Below, piece after piece: positions 23,577 through 34,035 of a stretch of 64,000 bases of DNA. Positions within the stretch are counted from its first letter, which is position 1. Each line of letters opens with the position of its first letter. The position numbers were made by a program, and so were the translations under genes. The notes beneath the pieces are model-generated. The model saw nothing but the letters and a program-made list of their open reading frames with translations, was not told the DNA's origin and did not search any database. The stretch is from Pseudomonas sp. PDM16. GTDB taxonomy: Bacteria; Pseudomonadota; Gammaproteobacteria; Pseudomonadales; Pseudomonadaceae. Where the stretch lies: NCBI RefSeq assembly GCF_014851865.1, contig NZ_JACVAM010000002.1:372001-436000 (forward strand). The letters are read 5' to 3'.

Positions 23577-24515
23577 ATGTCCTCCTCCCTCGCATTTGTC
23601 TTCCCCGGCCAAGGCTCGCAGTCACTCGGCATGCTCGCCGAGCTCGGTGCCCAGCAGGCGCTGGTACATGAAACCTTCGGAGAGGCCTCCGAGGTGCTCG
23701 GTTACGACCTCTGGTCGCTGACCCAGCAAGGCCCGGAAGAGCGCTTGAACGAAACCGACAAGACCCAGCCGGCCATTCTCACGGCTTCCGTCGCGCTGTG
23801 GCGCCTGTGGCAGGCCGAGGGCGGTGCTTGCCCGGCTTTCGTCGCAGGCCATAGCCTGGGTGAGTACTCAGCCCTTGTCGCTGCAGGCGCCCTAGGTTTT
23901 CGTGATGCAGTCAAGCTGGTCGAGCTGCGCGGTCAGCTGATGCAGCAGGCTGTACCTGCGGGGCAGGGGGGCATGGCCGCGATCCTCGGCCTGGAGGATG
24001 CCGACGTGCTGGCCGCCTGCGTCGAAGCTGCGCAAGGCGAAGTGGTCAGCGCCGTCAATTTCAACGCGCCGGGACAGGTAGTGATCGCCGGCGCCGCGGC
24101 TGCCGTCGAGCGTGCCATCGAGGCCTGCAAGGCGCGAGGTGCCAAGCGTGCCATGCCGCTACCGGTCAGCGTGCCGTCGCACTGTGAGCTGATGCGTCCG
24201 GCTGCCGAGAAGTTCGCTGATGCGGTCAACGGCCTGGCCTGGCAGGCGCCGCAGATTCCGCTGGTGCAGAATGTCAGCGCTGCCGTGCCTGCCGATCTGG
24301 ACACCCTCAAGCGTGACTTGCTGGCCCAGCTCTATAGCCCGGTCCGCTGGGTGGAAAGCGTGATCTATCTAAACTCGCAAGGCGTCACCGAGCTGGTCGA
24401 GTGCGGCCCTGGCAAGGTGCTGGCGGGGCTGAACAAGCGTTGCGTCAAAGGCATCAACACCCACAGTCTGGAAACCCCGGATGCTTTCGCCGCCGTGCGC
24501 GCGGCGCTGGCCTGA
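23577..24515 (+). CDS. fabD: Malonyl-CoA:ACP transacylase
   Basis: FabD loads malonyl groups onto acyl carrier protein. The 312-residue form starting MSSSLAFVFPGQGSQSLGMLAELG at 23577, behind AAGGGAAAG, is the usual length; the open frame extends upstream to 23277 into plsX but that part is not coding. The active-site serine is in GHSLGEYSAL (about residue 92), with the partner His in SVPSHCELM near 201. QGGMAAILG and the Gln of GQGSQ form the oxyanion and substrate pocket. fabG follows 17 bases later with a strong ribosome site. It belongs to the plsX-fabD-fabG-acpP-fabF cluster. Confidence 0.97.
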   Translation: MSSSLAFVFPGQGSQSLGMLAELGAQQALVHETFGEASEVLGYDLWSLTQQGPEERLNETDKTQPAILTASVALWRLWQAEGGACPAFVAGHSLGEYSALVAAGALGFRDAVKLVELRGQLMQQAVPAGQGGMAAILGLEDADVLAACVEAAQGEVVSAVNFNAPGQVVIAGAAAAVERAIEACKARGAKRAMPLPVSVPSHCELMRPAAEKFADAVNGLAWQAPQIPLVQNVSAAVPADLDTLKRDLLAQLYSPVRWVESVIYLNSQGVTELVECGPGKVLAGLNKRCVKGINTHSLETPDAFAAVRAALA

Positions 24516-24532
24516 GCCATAAGGAGAGAATC

Positions 24533-25276
24533 ATGAGTCTGCAAGGCAAAGTTGCACTGGTTACCGGTGCTAGCCGTGGTATCGGTCAGGCCATCGCGTT
24601 CGAGCTGGGCCGTCAGGGTGCCACCGTCATCGGTACGGCCACTAGCGAAGCCGGTGCAGCTCGCATCGGAGAGGCGCTCAAGGAGCAGGGTATCCAGGGC
24701 GCCGGCCTGATGTTGGATGTGGCCAGCAGCGAATCGGTCGAGGCCGTCTTGGAGCAGATCCAGAAGGACTTCGGTGCGGTGGCCATCTTGGTCAATAACG
24801 CTGGCATTACCCGCGACAACCTGATGCTGCGCATGAAGGACGAGGAGTGGTTCGATGTCATCAATACCAACCTCAACAGCCTGTTCCGCTTGTCCAAGGC
24901 TGTGCTGCGCGGCATGACCAAGGCGCGTTGGGGGCGGATCGTCAACATCGGGTCTGTGGTTGGCGCCATGGGCAACGCCGGGCAGGCCAACTACGCGGCA
25001 GCCAAGGCTGGCCTGGAAGGTTTCAGTCGCGCCCTGGCGCGTGAAGTCGGCTCGCGCTCGATCACCGTCAACTCGGTGGCGCCCGGCTTCATCGATACCG
25101 ACATGACCCGCGAGCTGCCGGAAGCCCAGCGCGAGGCGCTGCTGACCCAGATTCCGCTGGGTCGCCTGGGGCAGGCTGAAGAAATTGCCAAAGTGGTCGG
25201 CTTCCTCGCATCCGAGGGCGCAGCCTACGTTACCGGTGCCACGGTTCCGGTGAATGGCGGCATGTACATGAGCTGA
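24533..25276 (+). CDS. fabG: 3-oxoacyl-[ACP] reductase
   Basis: FabG is the NADPH-dependent ketoreductase of type II fatty-acid synthesis. The 247-residue SDR protein starts MSLQGKVALVTGASRGIGQAIA at 24533 with AAGGAGAG upstream. It shows the TGASRGIG cofactor motif, NNAGITRDNLMLRM, the catalytic Ser in NIGSVVGAMGN, and the YAAAKAGLEGFSR active-site Tyr and Lys. PGFIDTDMTRELP and the C-terminal GMYMS complete the pattern. It is co-directional with fabD; acpP follows after about 180 bases with its own leader. Confidence 0.98.
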   Translation: MSLQGKVALVTGASRGIGQAIAFELGRQGATVIGTATSEAGAARIGEALKEQGIQGAGLMLDVASSESVEAVLEQIQKDFGAVAILVNNAGITRDNLMLRMKDEEWFDVINTNLNSLFRLSKAVLRGMTKARWGRIVNIGSVVGAMGNAGQANYAAAKAGLEGFSRALAREVGSRSITVNSVAPGFIDTDMTRELPEAQREALLTQIPLGRLGQAEEIAKVVGFLASEGAAYVTGATVPVNGGMYMS

Positions 25277-25456
25277 ATGTGACTCGGTCTTTCGGGAAAC
25301 TGTCATAAACCCAGTCTAAAGTTCGTTACAAAAGTGCGACCGGCAGAAGACGGCAGTTTCGGAAGGGTCCGGGAAACCGGCTTGAAACTTAGAAAACCCT
25401 TTCTATACACTGCAGCCCAGCTGCACGGATTTTTTCCATAGGAGTGAAAACAAGAC

Positions 25457-25690
25457 ATGAGCACCATCGAAGAACGCGTCAAGAAAATCGTCGCCGAGCA
25501 ACTGGGCGTCAAAGAAGATGAAGTGACCAACAGCGCTTCCTTCGTCGAAGACCTCGGCGCCGACTCCCTTGACACCGTCGAGCTGGTGATGGCTCTGGAA
25601 GAGGAATTCGAGACCGAGATCCCGGACGAGCAGGCTGAGAAGATCACCACCGTTCAGGAAGCCATCGATTACATCACTGCGCACGCCTAA
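25457..25690 (+). CDS. acpP: Acyl carrier protein
   Basis: AcpP carries the growing acyl chain on a phosphopantetheine arm. The 77-residue acidic protein has the attachment serine in [11 protein letters not shown] (about residue 37) and the usual four-helix pattern, starting [23 protein letters not shown] lies ahead of the ATG with a rather long 13-base gap. The 180-base spacer before it and the intrinsic terminator after it suggest that acpP also has its own transcript, as expected for a very abundant protein. Confidence 0.99.
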   Translation: MSTIEERVKKIVAEQLGVKEDEVTNSASFVEDLGADSLDTVELVMALEEEFETEIPDEQAEKITTVQEAIDYITAHA

Positions 25691-25724
25691 GCGCCTGTAA
25701 TCGCCGGTTTTCGGCCCAGAAAAG

Positions 25725-25757
25725 CCGCACTGCCCGTTAAAGGGCGTGCGGTTTTTC
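25725..25757 (+). terminator. Intrinsic terminator between acpP and fabF
   Basis: CCGCAC-T-GCCC (25725-25735) pairs with GGGC-GTGCGG (25742-25751), followed by TTTTT at 25752-25756. It probably limits read-through so that acpP mRNA exceeds fabF mRNA. Confidence 0.88.
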
Positions 25758-25799
25758 TTTATCGGGCCGGCAAGTTTCAACGAATAAGAGGATTGTGCA

Positions 25800-27044
25800 G
25801 TGTCGCGTAGACGCGTCGTGGTTACCGGTATGGGCATGCTGTCGCCGCTGGGCACCGATGTGGCCAGCAGCTGGCAGGGCATTCTGGCCGGTCGCAGTGG
25901 TATTGGCCTGATCGAGCATATGGACCTATCCGCCTTCTCCACTCGTTTCGGTGGGTCGGTGAAGGGCTTCAACGTCGAGGATTACCTGTCGGCCAAGGAG
26001 GCGCGCAAGCTCGACCTGTTCATCCAGTATGGTCTAGCTGCCAGCTTCCAGGCGATGCGGGACTCCGGCCTGGAGGTCACCGACGCCAACCGTGAGCGCA
26101 TCGGTGTGGCCATGGGCTCCGGTATCGGCGGTCTGACCAACATCGAGAATAACTGCAAGTCACTGATGGAGCAGGGGCCGCGGCGCATCTCGCCGTTCTT
26201 TGTGCCGGGCTCGATCATCAACATGATTTCCGGTTTCCTGTCGATCCATCTGGGGCTGCAGGGACCGAACTATGCCATCGCCACCGCGTGTACCACGGGT
26301 ACTCACTGCATTGGCATGGCGGCACGCAATATTGCCTATGGTGAGGCGGACGTCATGGTCGCCGGTGGTGCCGAGATGGCCACCTGTGGCCTGGGCATGG
26401 GTGGCTTCGGCGCTGCTCGCGCGCTGTCTACCCGCAACGATGATCCGGCCAAGGCCAGTCGCCCCTGGGACAAGGGGCGCGACGGCTTCGTGCTGTCGGA
26501 CGGCGCCGGAGCCTTGGTGCTGGAGGAGCTGGAACACGCCAAAGCCCGCGGTGCGACCATCTATGCCGAGCTGACCGGTTTCGGCATGAGTGGCGACGCC
26601 TTCCACATGACCTCGCCGCCGGATGATGGCGCGGGTGCCGCTCGCTGCATGACCAATGCGCTGCGTGATGCTGGCATCAACCCGGATCAGGTGCAGTACA
26701 TCAACGCCCACGGTACTTCCACCTCTGCTGGCGACAAGGCAGAGGCCTGTGCGGTGAAGTCGGTGTTCGGTGCGCATGCCCATCAGTTGTCCGTCAGTTC
26801 GACCAAGTCCATGACCGGCCACCTGCTGGGTGCTGCCGGGGCGGTCGAAGCCATCTTCAGCGTGTTGGCCCTGCGCGATCAGGTCGCGCCTCCGACTATC
26901 AATCTGGACGAGCCGGATGAGGGTTGCGACCTCGACTTCGTCGCGCACCAGGCCAAACCGCTGGCGATTGACGCGGTGCTTTCCAACTCCTTCGGCTTCG
27001 GCGGCACCAACGGTTCGCTGGTGTTCCGTCGCTTCAACGGCTGA
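25800..27044 (+). CDS. fabF: 3-oxoacyl-[ACP] synthase II
   Basis: FabF (KAS II) elongates acyl-ACP with malonyl-ACP. The 414-residue protein starts at GTG 25800 ([18 protein letters not shown]) with an AGAGG upstream. The Cys-His-His triad is visible: Cys163 in ATACTTGTH, His in [11 protein letters not shown] near 303, and His in [16 protein letters not shown] near 340. [14 protein letters not shown] closes the protein as expected. Its stop overlaps the pabC start (TGATG), which links fabF and pabC translation. Identification is secure. Confidence 0.98.
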   Translation: MSRRRVVVTGMGMLSPLGTDVASSWQGILAGRSGIGLIEHMDLSAFSTRFGGSVKGFNVEDYLSAKEARKLDLFIQYGLAASFQAMRDSGLEVTDANRERIGVAMGSGIGGLTNIENNCKSLMEQGPRRISPFFVPGSIINMISGFLSIHLGLQGPNYAIATACTTGTHCIGMAARNIAYGEADVMVAGGAEMATCGLGMGGFGAARALSTRNDDPAKASRPWDKGRDGFVLSDGAGALVLEELEHAKARGATIYAELTGFGMSGDAFHMTSPPDDGAGAARCMTNALRDAGINPDQVQYINAHGTSTSAGDKAEACAVKSVFGAHAHQLSVSSTKSMTGHLLGAAGAVEAIFSVLALRDQVAPPTINLDEPDEGCDLDFVAHQAKPLAIDAVLSNSFGFGGTNGSLVFRRFNG

Positions 27045-27859
27045 TGCTGAGCTGGGTTGACGGCCGTCCGGCCACGGAATTGCCTTTGGGTGATCGTGGC
27101 CTGGCCTACGGCGATGGGCTGTTCGAGACCATCGCCGTGCACGGTGGCCGTGCCACACTGCTGCCGCGCCATCTGGCGCGCCTGAGCGAGGGGCTGCGGC
27201 GCCTGTCCATCGACCTTGATTTGGTTGTTCTGGAGGCCGAGCTACAGGTCTTCTTCAGCGAGCTGGGCGATGGCGTTGCCAAACTGATGATCACTCGTGG
27301 CGATGGCTTGCGCGGCTATGCGCCGCCGCACCCCTCACTGCCTCGGCGCATCCTGCTGGGTAACCCTCTGCCCGCATACCCCGCGCGCAATGCCGAACAA
27401 GGCGTATGCCTGTACCCCTGCGTCACTCGCCTGGCGGAGCAGCCCCTGCTCGCTGGGCTCAAGCACCTCAACCGTCTGGAGCAGGTACTGGCTCGTGACG
27501 AGTGGCAGGATGCCGCTTTCGCCGAAGGGTTGATGCGGGATATGTCCGGGCGGGTGATCGAGGGCGTGTTCAGCAACCTGTTCCTGGTCAAGGATGAGGT
27601 TCTGCTGACTCCCGAGTTGTCGCGCTGCGGCGTAGCCGGCGTGATGCGTGCCGAGATTCTGGTGCAGGCCGAGAGCGAGGGTATTGCGCTGCAGGTGCGT
27701 GATATCACCTTCGATGAACTGCTGCAGGCCGACGAGCTGTTCGTCTGCAACAGCCTGTACGGTATCTGGCCAGTGCGCGAACTGGCGGGCAGTGTCTGGC
27801 CGGCAGGCCCGCTCACCCGTAAACTGCAGGCCATTATTCGCAGTCTGCTGGATGCCTGA
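27044..27859 (+). CDS. pabC: Aminodeoxychorismate lyase
   Basis: PabC is a fold-type IV PLP enzyme that cleaves 4-amino-4-deoxychorismate to p-aminobenzoate and pyruvate for folate synthesis. The 271-residue protein shows DRGLAYGDGLFETIAVHGGR, the PLP-lysine segment LKHLNRLEQVLAR (about residue 140), and the late VISNLF-like segment EGVFSNLFLVKDEVLLTPELSRCGVAGVMR. The ATG shares its A with the fabF stop. mltG begins three bases after its stop. The fabF-pabC-mltG-tmk-holB order is conserved across gammaproteobacteria. Confidence 0.96.
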   Translation: MLSWVDGRPATELPLGDRGLAYGDGLFETIAVHGGRATLLPRHLARLSEGLRRLSIDLDLVVLEAELQVFFSELGDGVAKLMITRGDGLRGYAPPHPSLPRRILLGNPLPAYPARNAEQGVCLYPCVTRLAEQPLLAGLKHLNRLEQVLARDEWQDAAFAEGLMRDMSGRVIEGVFSNLFLVKDEVLLTPELSRCGVAGVMRAEILVQAESEGIALQVRDITFDELLQADELFVCNSLYGIWPVRELAGSVWPAGPLTRKLQAIIRSLLDA

Positions 27860-27862
27860 TTC

Positions 27863-28900
27863 GTGATTCGCAAGTTGATGCTGCTGCTCGCTGCCGGCCT
27901 GGTATTGCTCGTCTTGGCGCTGGCCTTGGCTGGCTGGCGTCTGCACAGTGCCTTGAACCAGCCACTCAAGTTGGAGAGCGAGCGTCTGATCGAGGTTTTG
28001 CCTGGTGACACGCCGGGTGGCCTGCTCAATCGCCTGGAGCAGCAGGGAGTGCTCGATGGCGCGTTCTGGCTGCGTCTCTACTGGCGCTTCAACCTGCCTA
28101 ACCAGGCTTTGCACAGCGGAGAGTATCGCCTGCTGCCAGAGCAGAATGTCCGGGATCTGATCGGCTTGTGGCGCCGCGGTGAGGTGGTGCAGTACAGCCT
28201 GACCCTGGTCGAGGGCTGGAGCTTCCGCCAGGTGCGTGCTGCACTGATTCGTCAGGAGAAGCTGGCGCAGAGCCTGGCCACGCTGGACGACCGGGCGCTG
28301 ATGGAGCGGCTGGGTCTGCCGGGAGTCAGCCCCGAGGGGCGCTTCTTTCCCGATACCTACCGCTACGTGCGTGGCATGAGTGACCTTGATCTGCTCAAAC
28401 AGGCGCGCACCCGTCTGGATCAGGTACTGGACGAGGAGTGGGCCAGCCGCGCAGATGGACTGCCTTACCGAAAACCCTACGATGCGCTGGTGATGGCGTC
28501 GATGGTTGAGAAAGAGACTGGTGTGGCCGAGGAGCGTGGGCAGATCGCTGGTGTGTTCGTCCGTCGACTGCGTATTGGCATGCGCCTGCAGACGGATCCG
28601 ACGGTGATCTTTGGCCTTGGTGAGCGATATAACGGCAATCTGACTCGTGCTCACTTGCAACAGCCGACGCCCTACAACACGTATGTGATCGATGGCATGC
28701 CACCTACCCCCATCGCCTTGGCAGGTCGCGAAGCGATCCATGCCGCGCTCAACCCGGTGGCTGGCAAGAGCCTGTACTTCGTCGCACGCGGCGACGGCAG
28801 CCATGTATTCTCGGAGACCCTGGAGCAGCACAACCGTGCCGTGCGCGAGTATCAGCTCAAGCGCCGCGCCGACTATCGCTCCAGTCCCGCGCCCAGATAA
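27863..28900 (+). CDS. mltG: Endolytic murein transglycosylase
   Basis: MltG (YceG) cleaves nascent peptidoglycan strands and sets glycan chain length at the inner membrane. The 345-residue protein starts at GTG 27863 and has one N-terminal membrane span (about residues 4-24). A LysM-like part follows, then the YceG catalytic domain with the glutamate in ASMVEKETG (about residue 216), LQTDPTVIFGLG, SPYNTY-like TPYNTYVIDGMPPTPI and YFVARGDGSHVFSETLEQHN. It is followed after nine bases by tmk, so pabC, mltG and tmk read as one operon. Confidence 0.96.
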   Translation: MIRKLMLLLAAGLVLLVLALALAGWRLHSALNQPLKLESERLIEVLPGDTPGGLLNRLEQQGVLDGAFWLRLYWRFNLPNQALHSGEYRLLPEQNVRDLIGLWRRGEVVQYSLTLVEGWSFRQVRAALIRQEKLAQSLATLDDRALMERLGLPGVSPEGRFFPDTYRYVRGMSDLDLLKQARTRLDQVLDEEWASRADGLPYRKPYDALVMASMVEKETGVAEERGQIAGVFVRRLRIGMRLQTDPTVIFGLGERYNGNLTRAHLQQPTPYNTYVIDGMPPTPIALAGREAIHAALNPVAGKSLYFVARGDGSHVFSETLEQHNRAVREYQLKRRADYRSSPAPR

Positions 28901-30521
<1,621 letters not shown>

Positions 30522-30555
30522 AATCGAAAATCGGATAAGTTGCAAGGAATCATGC

Positions 30556-30912
30556 ATGAGTTTGCCACCGAACCTGGGGCCGCGTAACGGGATACTGTCG
30601 CTGACCATCAAGGACAAGTCCGTGCTTTATGCTGCCTACATGCCGTTCATCCGTAATGGCGGGTTGTTCATCCCGACCGCCAAGAGCTACAAGCTGGGTG
30701 ATGAGGTGTTCATGCTGCTCAACCTGATGGATGAACCGGAGAAGATTCCGGTAGCCGGCAAGGTGGTATGGATCACCCCAAAGGGGGCACAAGGCAATCG
30801 TGCCGCCGGTGTCGGTGTGCAGTTCAACGACGGTGACAATACCGCCCGGAACAAGATCGAGACCTACCTGGCGGGTGCGTTGAAGTCGGATCGCCCGACC
30901 CACACCATGTAG
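30556..30912 (+). CDS. pilZ: Type IV pilus assembly protein PilZ
   Basis: PilZ is a small cytoplasmic protein needed for type IV pilus biogenesis and twitching, acting with FimX and PilB. The 118-residue form starting MSLPPNLGPRNGIL at 30556 is the family length; ATG 30552 is out of frame. It is the founding type of PilZ domain that does not bind c-di-GMP: the RxxxR and DxSxxG motifs are absent and NGGLFIPTAKSYKLGDEVF stands in that position. It lies directly after holB, the conserved location in Pseudomonas, and is followed by a hairpin. Confidence 0.95.
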   Translation: MSLPPNLGPRNGILSLTIKDKSVLYAAYMPFIRNGGLFIPTAKSYKLGDEVFMLLNLMDEPEKIPVAGKVVWITPKGAQGNRAAGVGVQFNDGDNTARNKIETYLAGALKSDRPTHTM

Positions 30913-30936
30913 TGCTGCCTCGCAGGCTTCAAGGCA

Positions 30937-30963
30937 GAAGCGCCCGGAATGGGCGCTTCGTCA
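30937..30963 (+). terminator. Terminator-like hairpin after pilZ
   Basis: GAAGCGCCC (30937-30945) pairs exactly with GGGCGCTTC (30951-30959) around GGAAT. The following GTCATTTC is a weak T-tract, so termination may be partial and tatD may still be reached. Confidence 0.6.
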
Positions 30964-30983
30964 TTTCAGAGATAGAGAAATTC

Positions 30984-31766
30984 ATGCTGGTTGACTCCCA
31001 TTGCCACCTTGATCGCCTTGATCTGGCCGCTCATGACGGCTCCCTTGATGCAGCGCTGGATGCTGCTCGTGGTCGTGGCGTGCAGCATTTCCTGTGCATC
31101 GGCGTCAGTGCCGCCAATGCCGGCGCGGTTAAGTCGCTGGCCGAGCGCTACACAGACGTAGACTGCTCGGTGGGTGTTCATCCGTTGGATCTGGAGAAGG
31201 GCGAGACTCCGGCGCTGGACTGGCTGCTCGGAGAGTTGAACCATCCCAATGTGGTGGCCATCGGCGAGACTGGCCTGGACTATCACTACGAGCCCGAGGC
31301 GGCCGAGTTGCAGCAGCAGTCTTTCCGTCTGCATCTGGAGGCGGCCAGGGTCACCGGCAAGCCGGTCATCGTCCATACCCGCGAGGCACGTGCCGATACC
31401 CTGGCGCTGTTGCGCGAGGCAGCGTTGCCGCAGGCCGGCGTGTTGCACTGTTTCACCGAGGACTGGGAGATGGCAAAGGCGGCGCTGGACATTGGCTTCT
31501 ATATATCGCTGTCCGGCATCGTGACCTTCCGCAATGCCGACGCCTTGCGCGAGGTGGCGCGCAAGGTGCCGGCAGAACGTCTGCTGGTGGAGACCGATTC
31601 GCCCTACCTGGCGCCCATTCCCTATCGCGGCAAGCCGAATCTGCCTCAGTATGTGCGCGAGGTGGCCGAGTTTCTGGCCATGGTGCGCGGAGAATCATTC
31701 GAAGCATTGGCTGCGCAGACCACGGCTAACTTCAAGCAATTGTTCCCGCTGGCGCGTGTGACCTGA
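30984..31766 (+). CDS. TatD-family metal-dependent hydrolase (YcfH type)
   Basis: This is a TIM-barrel metal-dependent DNase/hydrolase of the TatD family. The 260-residue form begins MLVDSHCHLDRLDLAAHDGS at 30984. Metal ligands are visible in HCHLD, IGETGLDYHY (Glu), VIVHTREA (His), LHCFTEDW (His) and ETDSPYLAP (Asp). It is the YcfH branch found after holB and pilZ. In-frame sequence upstream to 30912 is not coding because it runs through the hairpin. The biological substrate is uncertain; related proteins act as 3'-5' exonucleases. Confidence 0.92.
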   Translation: MLVDSHCHLDRLDLAAHDGSLDAALDAARGRGVQHFLCIGVSAANAGAVKSLAERYTDVDCSVGVHPLDLEKGETPALDWLLGELNHPNVVAIGETGLDYHYEPEAAELQQQSFRLHLEAARVTGKPVIVHTREARADTLALLREAALPQAGVLHCFTEDWEMAKAALDIGFYISLSGIVTFRNADALREVARKVPAERLLVETDSPYLAPIPYRGKPNLPQYVREVAEFLAMVRGESFEALAAQTTANFKQLFPLARVT

Positions 31767-31896
31767 CACGATCCACTGCGCGTCGACCTGGCGTCGTTGG
31801 TAAAGTGCCTGGAGCGCCAGCCTGCGGCCGTTACTCCCGTTGCTCGTTTGCCGCCTCGTCAGGTTCTAGCTCGCAAGATCTTGAGAAATCGCGGAC

Positions 31897-32016
31897 AAAA
31901 AAAACCCGGGTTCTGGGGGATGAATCCGGGTCAAGACCATTAGGAGTAAAACAAAGGTACGCGATCCACGGTACCTCGACTGGCGGGGCACTTGGGGGGA
32001 GATGCCGCACACCAGT
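31897..32016 (-). ncRNA. rgsA: RgsA-like small RNA
   Basis: The 341-base gap between tatD and the aminotransferase gene holds no protein gene. On the minus strand it has a strong intrinsic terminator: ACCCGG pairs with CCGGGT (31931-31926 with 31909-31904), extended by TTC/GAA across one mismatch, then eight T at 31904-31897. About 120 bases upstream is the -10-like CAATACT (32029-32023). In P. aeruginosa the RpoS-dependent sRNA RgsA (P16) lies next to the same tatD and pilZ genes and is about 120 nt. Position, size and terminator agree; I did not align the sequence itself. The exact 5' end is inferred. Confidence 0.72.
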
Positions 32017-32022
32017 CATCTC

Positions 32023-32029
32023 AGTATTG
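32023..32029 (-). promoter_or_regulatory. Putative -10 box of the RgsA-like sRNA
   Basis: CAATACT on the minus strand, six to seven bases upstream of the inferred start near 32016. It resembles the sigma-S preference (CTATACT), which would fit the RpoS control known for RgsA. Confidence 0.45.
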
Positions 32030-32107
32030 GCCAGGATTCCCTCTCGTCCAGATTGGTCGCCGCGGTTTCTTAAACGTATTTGGAATACCCCGACGGCTGC
32101 TGAGCAC

Positions 32108-33241
32108 TCAGCCTTGTCGCAGCTGGCTCAGTACCGTCAGGCTTCGCTCGATCGACATCGGGTCGGTGTAGAAATGTGGCGACAGACGGATGCCTTTCCC
32201 CCGCTGTGCACAGATCACCTGCTGTTCCCGGAGTTTGGAGAACAGCGCTTGATTGTCCCAGCCGTCCTTGTTGAATGTCAGGATGCCGGCGCGTCGTGCC
32301 GGATTCAGCGGACTGTGCAGTTGAATGCCCGCGATTCGCTCAAGCCCCTCCTGAAGTTGCAGCACGCGTTCCTCGATCAGTTGCGCCACCTGCTGCATGC
32401 TCACTTCCTCCAGCAGCGACAGACTGGCCTCCAGTGCCATGGCGCCGAGCATGTTCGGGCTGCCACACTCGAAGCGCCGAGCGCTGCGGGCTGGCTGCCA
32501 TTCGGTGCGGTCGTAGTCGCCGGCGTGCTCGAGCATGTGCCAGCCATATTCGTGCAGAGCGAGCTTCTCGCGCATGTCGCCGCGGCAATAGAACACGCCG
32601 AGGCCTTCCGGGCCGAGCATCCACTTGTGGCCGTCGGCCATGGCGAAGGCACAGTCGCAGGCCTGGACGTCCAGTGGCTGTGCGCCGAGCTGCTGGATGG
32701 CATCGACACAAAGCAGCACACCCTTGCCGCGGCATCCTGCGCCCAGGCGGGGCAGGTCCAGGCGTAGGCCGCTGGCGAACTGCACCGAACTGATCGACAT
32801 CAACCGTGTGCGTGGTCCGCAGGCGGCCAGCAGCGCGCCTTCCGGATCGCTGCCAGCCAGGCTGACCTGTACCACCTCGACTCCCTGCGGCCCAAGAGCC
32901 TCCCAGACAATGCGGTTGGAGGGAAACTCCTCGTCGCTGATCACCACCTGGTCGCCAGGTCTCCAGTCGAGGCCGAAGGCCACGAAGGACAGGGCCTCAG
33001 ACGTATTCTTCACCAGCGCGATATCGGCGGTGCTGGAGGCATTGAGCAGGCGAGTCAAGCGCTCGCGCAGGCGCTTTTCCACTTTCAGCCATTCTGGATA
33101 GTCTCGGGCGCCAGTCCCTATGTTCTCTTCGGCGAAGCGCCGTACGGCCTCGCTGGCGCGCTTCGGCCAGGGCGCCACTGCAGCGTGGTTGAGGTAGCAC
33201 AGGCCGGGAACTAGAGGGAATTCGTCGCTTAATTTGAGCAT
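32108..33241 (-). CDS. Aminotransferase class V-fold PLP-dependent enzyme
   Basis: This is a fold-type I PLP enzyme of the class V group, which covers cysteine desulfurase, kynureninase and isopenicillin N epimerase-like proteins. The 377-residue form begins MLKLSDEFPLVPGLCYLNHAAVAPWP at 33241; an ATG at 33280 adds 13 residues. The PLP-lysine is in MADGHKWMLGPEGLGVFY (about residue 210), preceded by LLCVDAIQQLGAQPLDV, with LVKNTSEALSFVAFGLDW and EFPSNRIVWE earlier. No dedicated sulfur-cluster partners are adjacent, and the CxxH-type mobile loop of desulfurases is not evident, so the reaction is unknown. It is divergent from the TetR gene, with only 76 bases between start codons. Confidence 0.85.
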   Translation of the reverse strand: MLKLSDEFPLVPGLCYLNHAAVAPWPKRASEAVRRFAEENIGTGARDYPEWLKVEKRLRERLTRLLNASSTADIALVKNTSEALSFVAFGLDWRPGDQVVISDEEFPSNRIVWEALGPQGVEVVQVSLAGSDPEGALLAACGPRTRLMSISSVQFASGLRLDLPRLGAGCRGKGVLLCVDAIQQLGAQPLDVQACDCAFAMADGHKWMLGPEGLGVFYCRGDMREKLALHEYGWHMLEHAGDYDRTEWQPARSARRFECGSPNMLGAMALEASLSLLEEVSMQQVAQLIEERVLQLQEGLERIAGIQLHSPLNPARRAGILTFNKDGWDNQALFSKLREQQVICAQRGKGIRLSPHFYTDPMSIERSLTVLSQLRQG

Positions 33242-33317
33242 TGGGTCGATGATCCGTGCATTTTCGTGCTGAACAGGCATAATGGCGCGCTTCGATTTTT
33301 TATCCTGTAGTCACTTC

Positions 33318-33956
33318 ATGAACAAAGAACCTCGCAAAGTCCGTGAATTCCGTCGCCGCGAACAGGAAATTCTCGATACCGCGCTCAAGCTCTTCCTTGA
33401 ACAGGGTGAAGACAGCGTGACTGTCGAGATGATCGCCGACGCGGTCGGTATCGGCAAAGGCACCATCTATAAGCATTTCAAATCCAAGGCCGAGGTCTAT
33501 CTCCGCCTGATGCTGGATTATGAGCGCGATCTCAATGCTCTGTTCCTGTCCGACGACGTGGCGCGCGACAAGGAAGCGCTCTCGCGCGCCTACTTCGAGT
33601 TCCGCATGCAGGATCCTCAGCGCTATCGCCTGTTCGATCGTCTGGAGGAGAAGGTTGCCAAGGGCAATCAGGTGCCTGAGATGGTCGAGCAACTGCACAA
33701 GATCCGTGCCTCCAACTTCGAGCGTCTCACCCAGTTGATCAAGGGTCGGATCGCCGAAGGCAAACTGGAAGACGTTCCGCCGTATTTCCACTATTGCGCT
33801 GCCTGGGCGCTGGTGCATGGCGCTGTGGCGCTGTACCACTCGCCGTTCTGGAGCAGCGTGCTGGAGGATCAGGATGGTTTCTTCCAATTCCTCATGGACA
33901 TCGGCGTGCGCATGGGCAACAAGCGCAAGCGCGAAGGCGAAGCACCGGCGGCCTGA
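33318..33956 (+). CDS. TetR/AcrR-family regulator
   Basis: This is a 212-residue one-component repressor type. The helix-turn-helix is at about residues 14-60 (RRREQEILDTALKLFLEQ ... VEMIADAVGIGKGTIYKHFKSKAEVY), followed by an all-helical ligand domain. MNKEPRKVREF at 33318 is taken as the start; the in-frame ATG at 33282 adds twelve residues. It lies beside the RgsA region and corresponds in position to a conserved Pseudomonas TetR gene in the same neighbourhood. It is divergent from the class V aminotransferase, so it may control that gene; this is only inferred from the layout. Confidence 0.88.
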   Translation: MNKEPRKVREFRRREQEILDTALKLFLEQGEDSVTVEMIADAVGIGKGTIYKHFKSKAEVYLRLMLDYERDLNALFLSDDVARDKEALSRAYFEFRMQDPQRYRLFDRLEEKVAKGNQVPEMVEQLHKIRASNFERLTQLIKGRIAEGKLEDVPPYFHYCAAWALVHGAVALYHSPFWSSVLEDQDGFFQFLMDIGVRMGNKRKREGEAPAA

Positions 33957-34035
33957 TGCCATTCAGCCTGCCAATGATGCGTTGCGCAATCGGCGGCGGG
34001 CTTATACTCCGGAATGAACATAGCCGGAGTTCTCC

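Noticed and set aside
31805..32767. 320-codon plus-strand frame after tatD
   Set aside because: It runs antisense through the RgsA-like sRNA and the aminotransferase gene and shows no coherent protein features.
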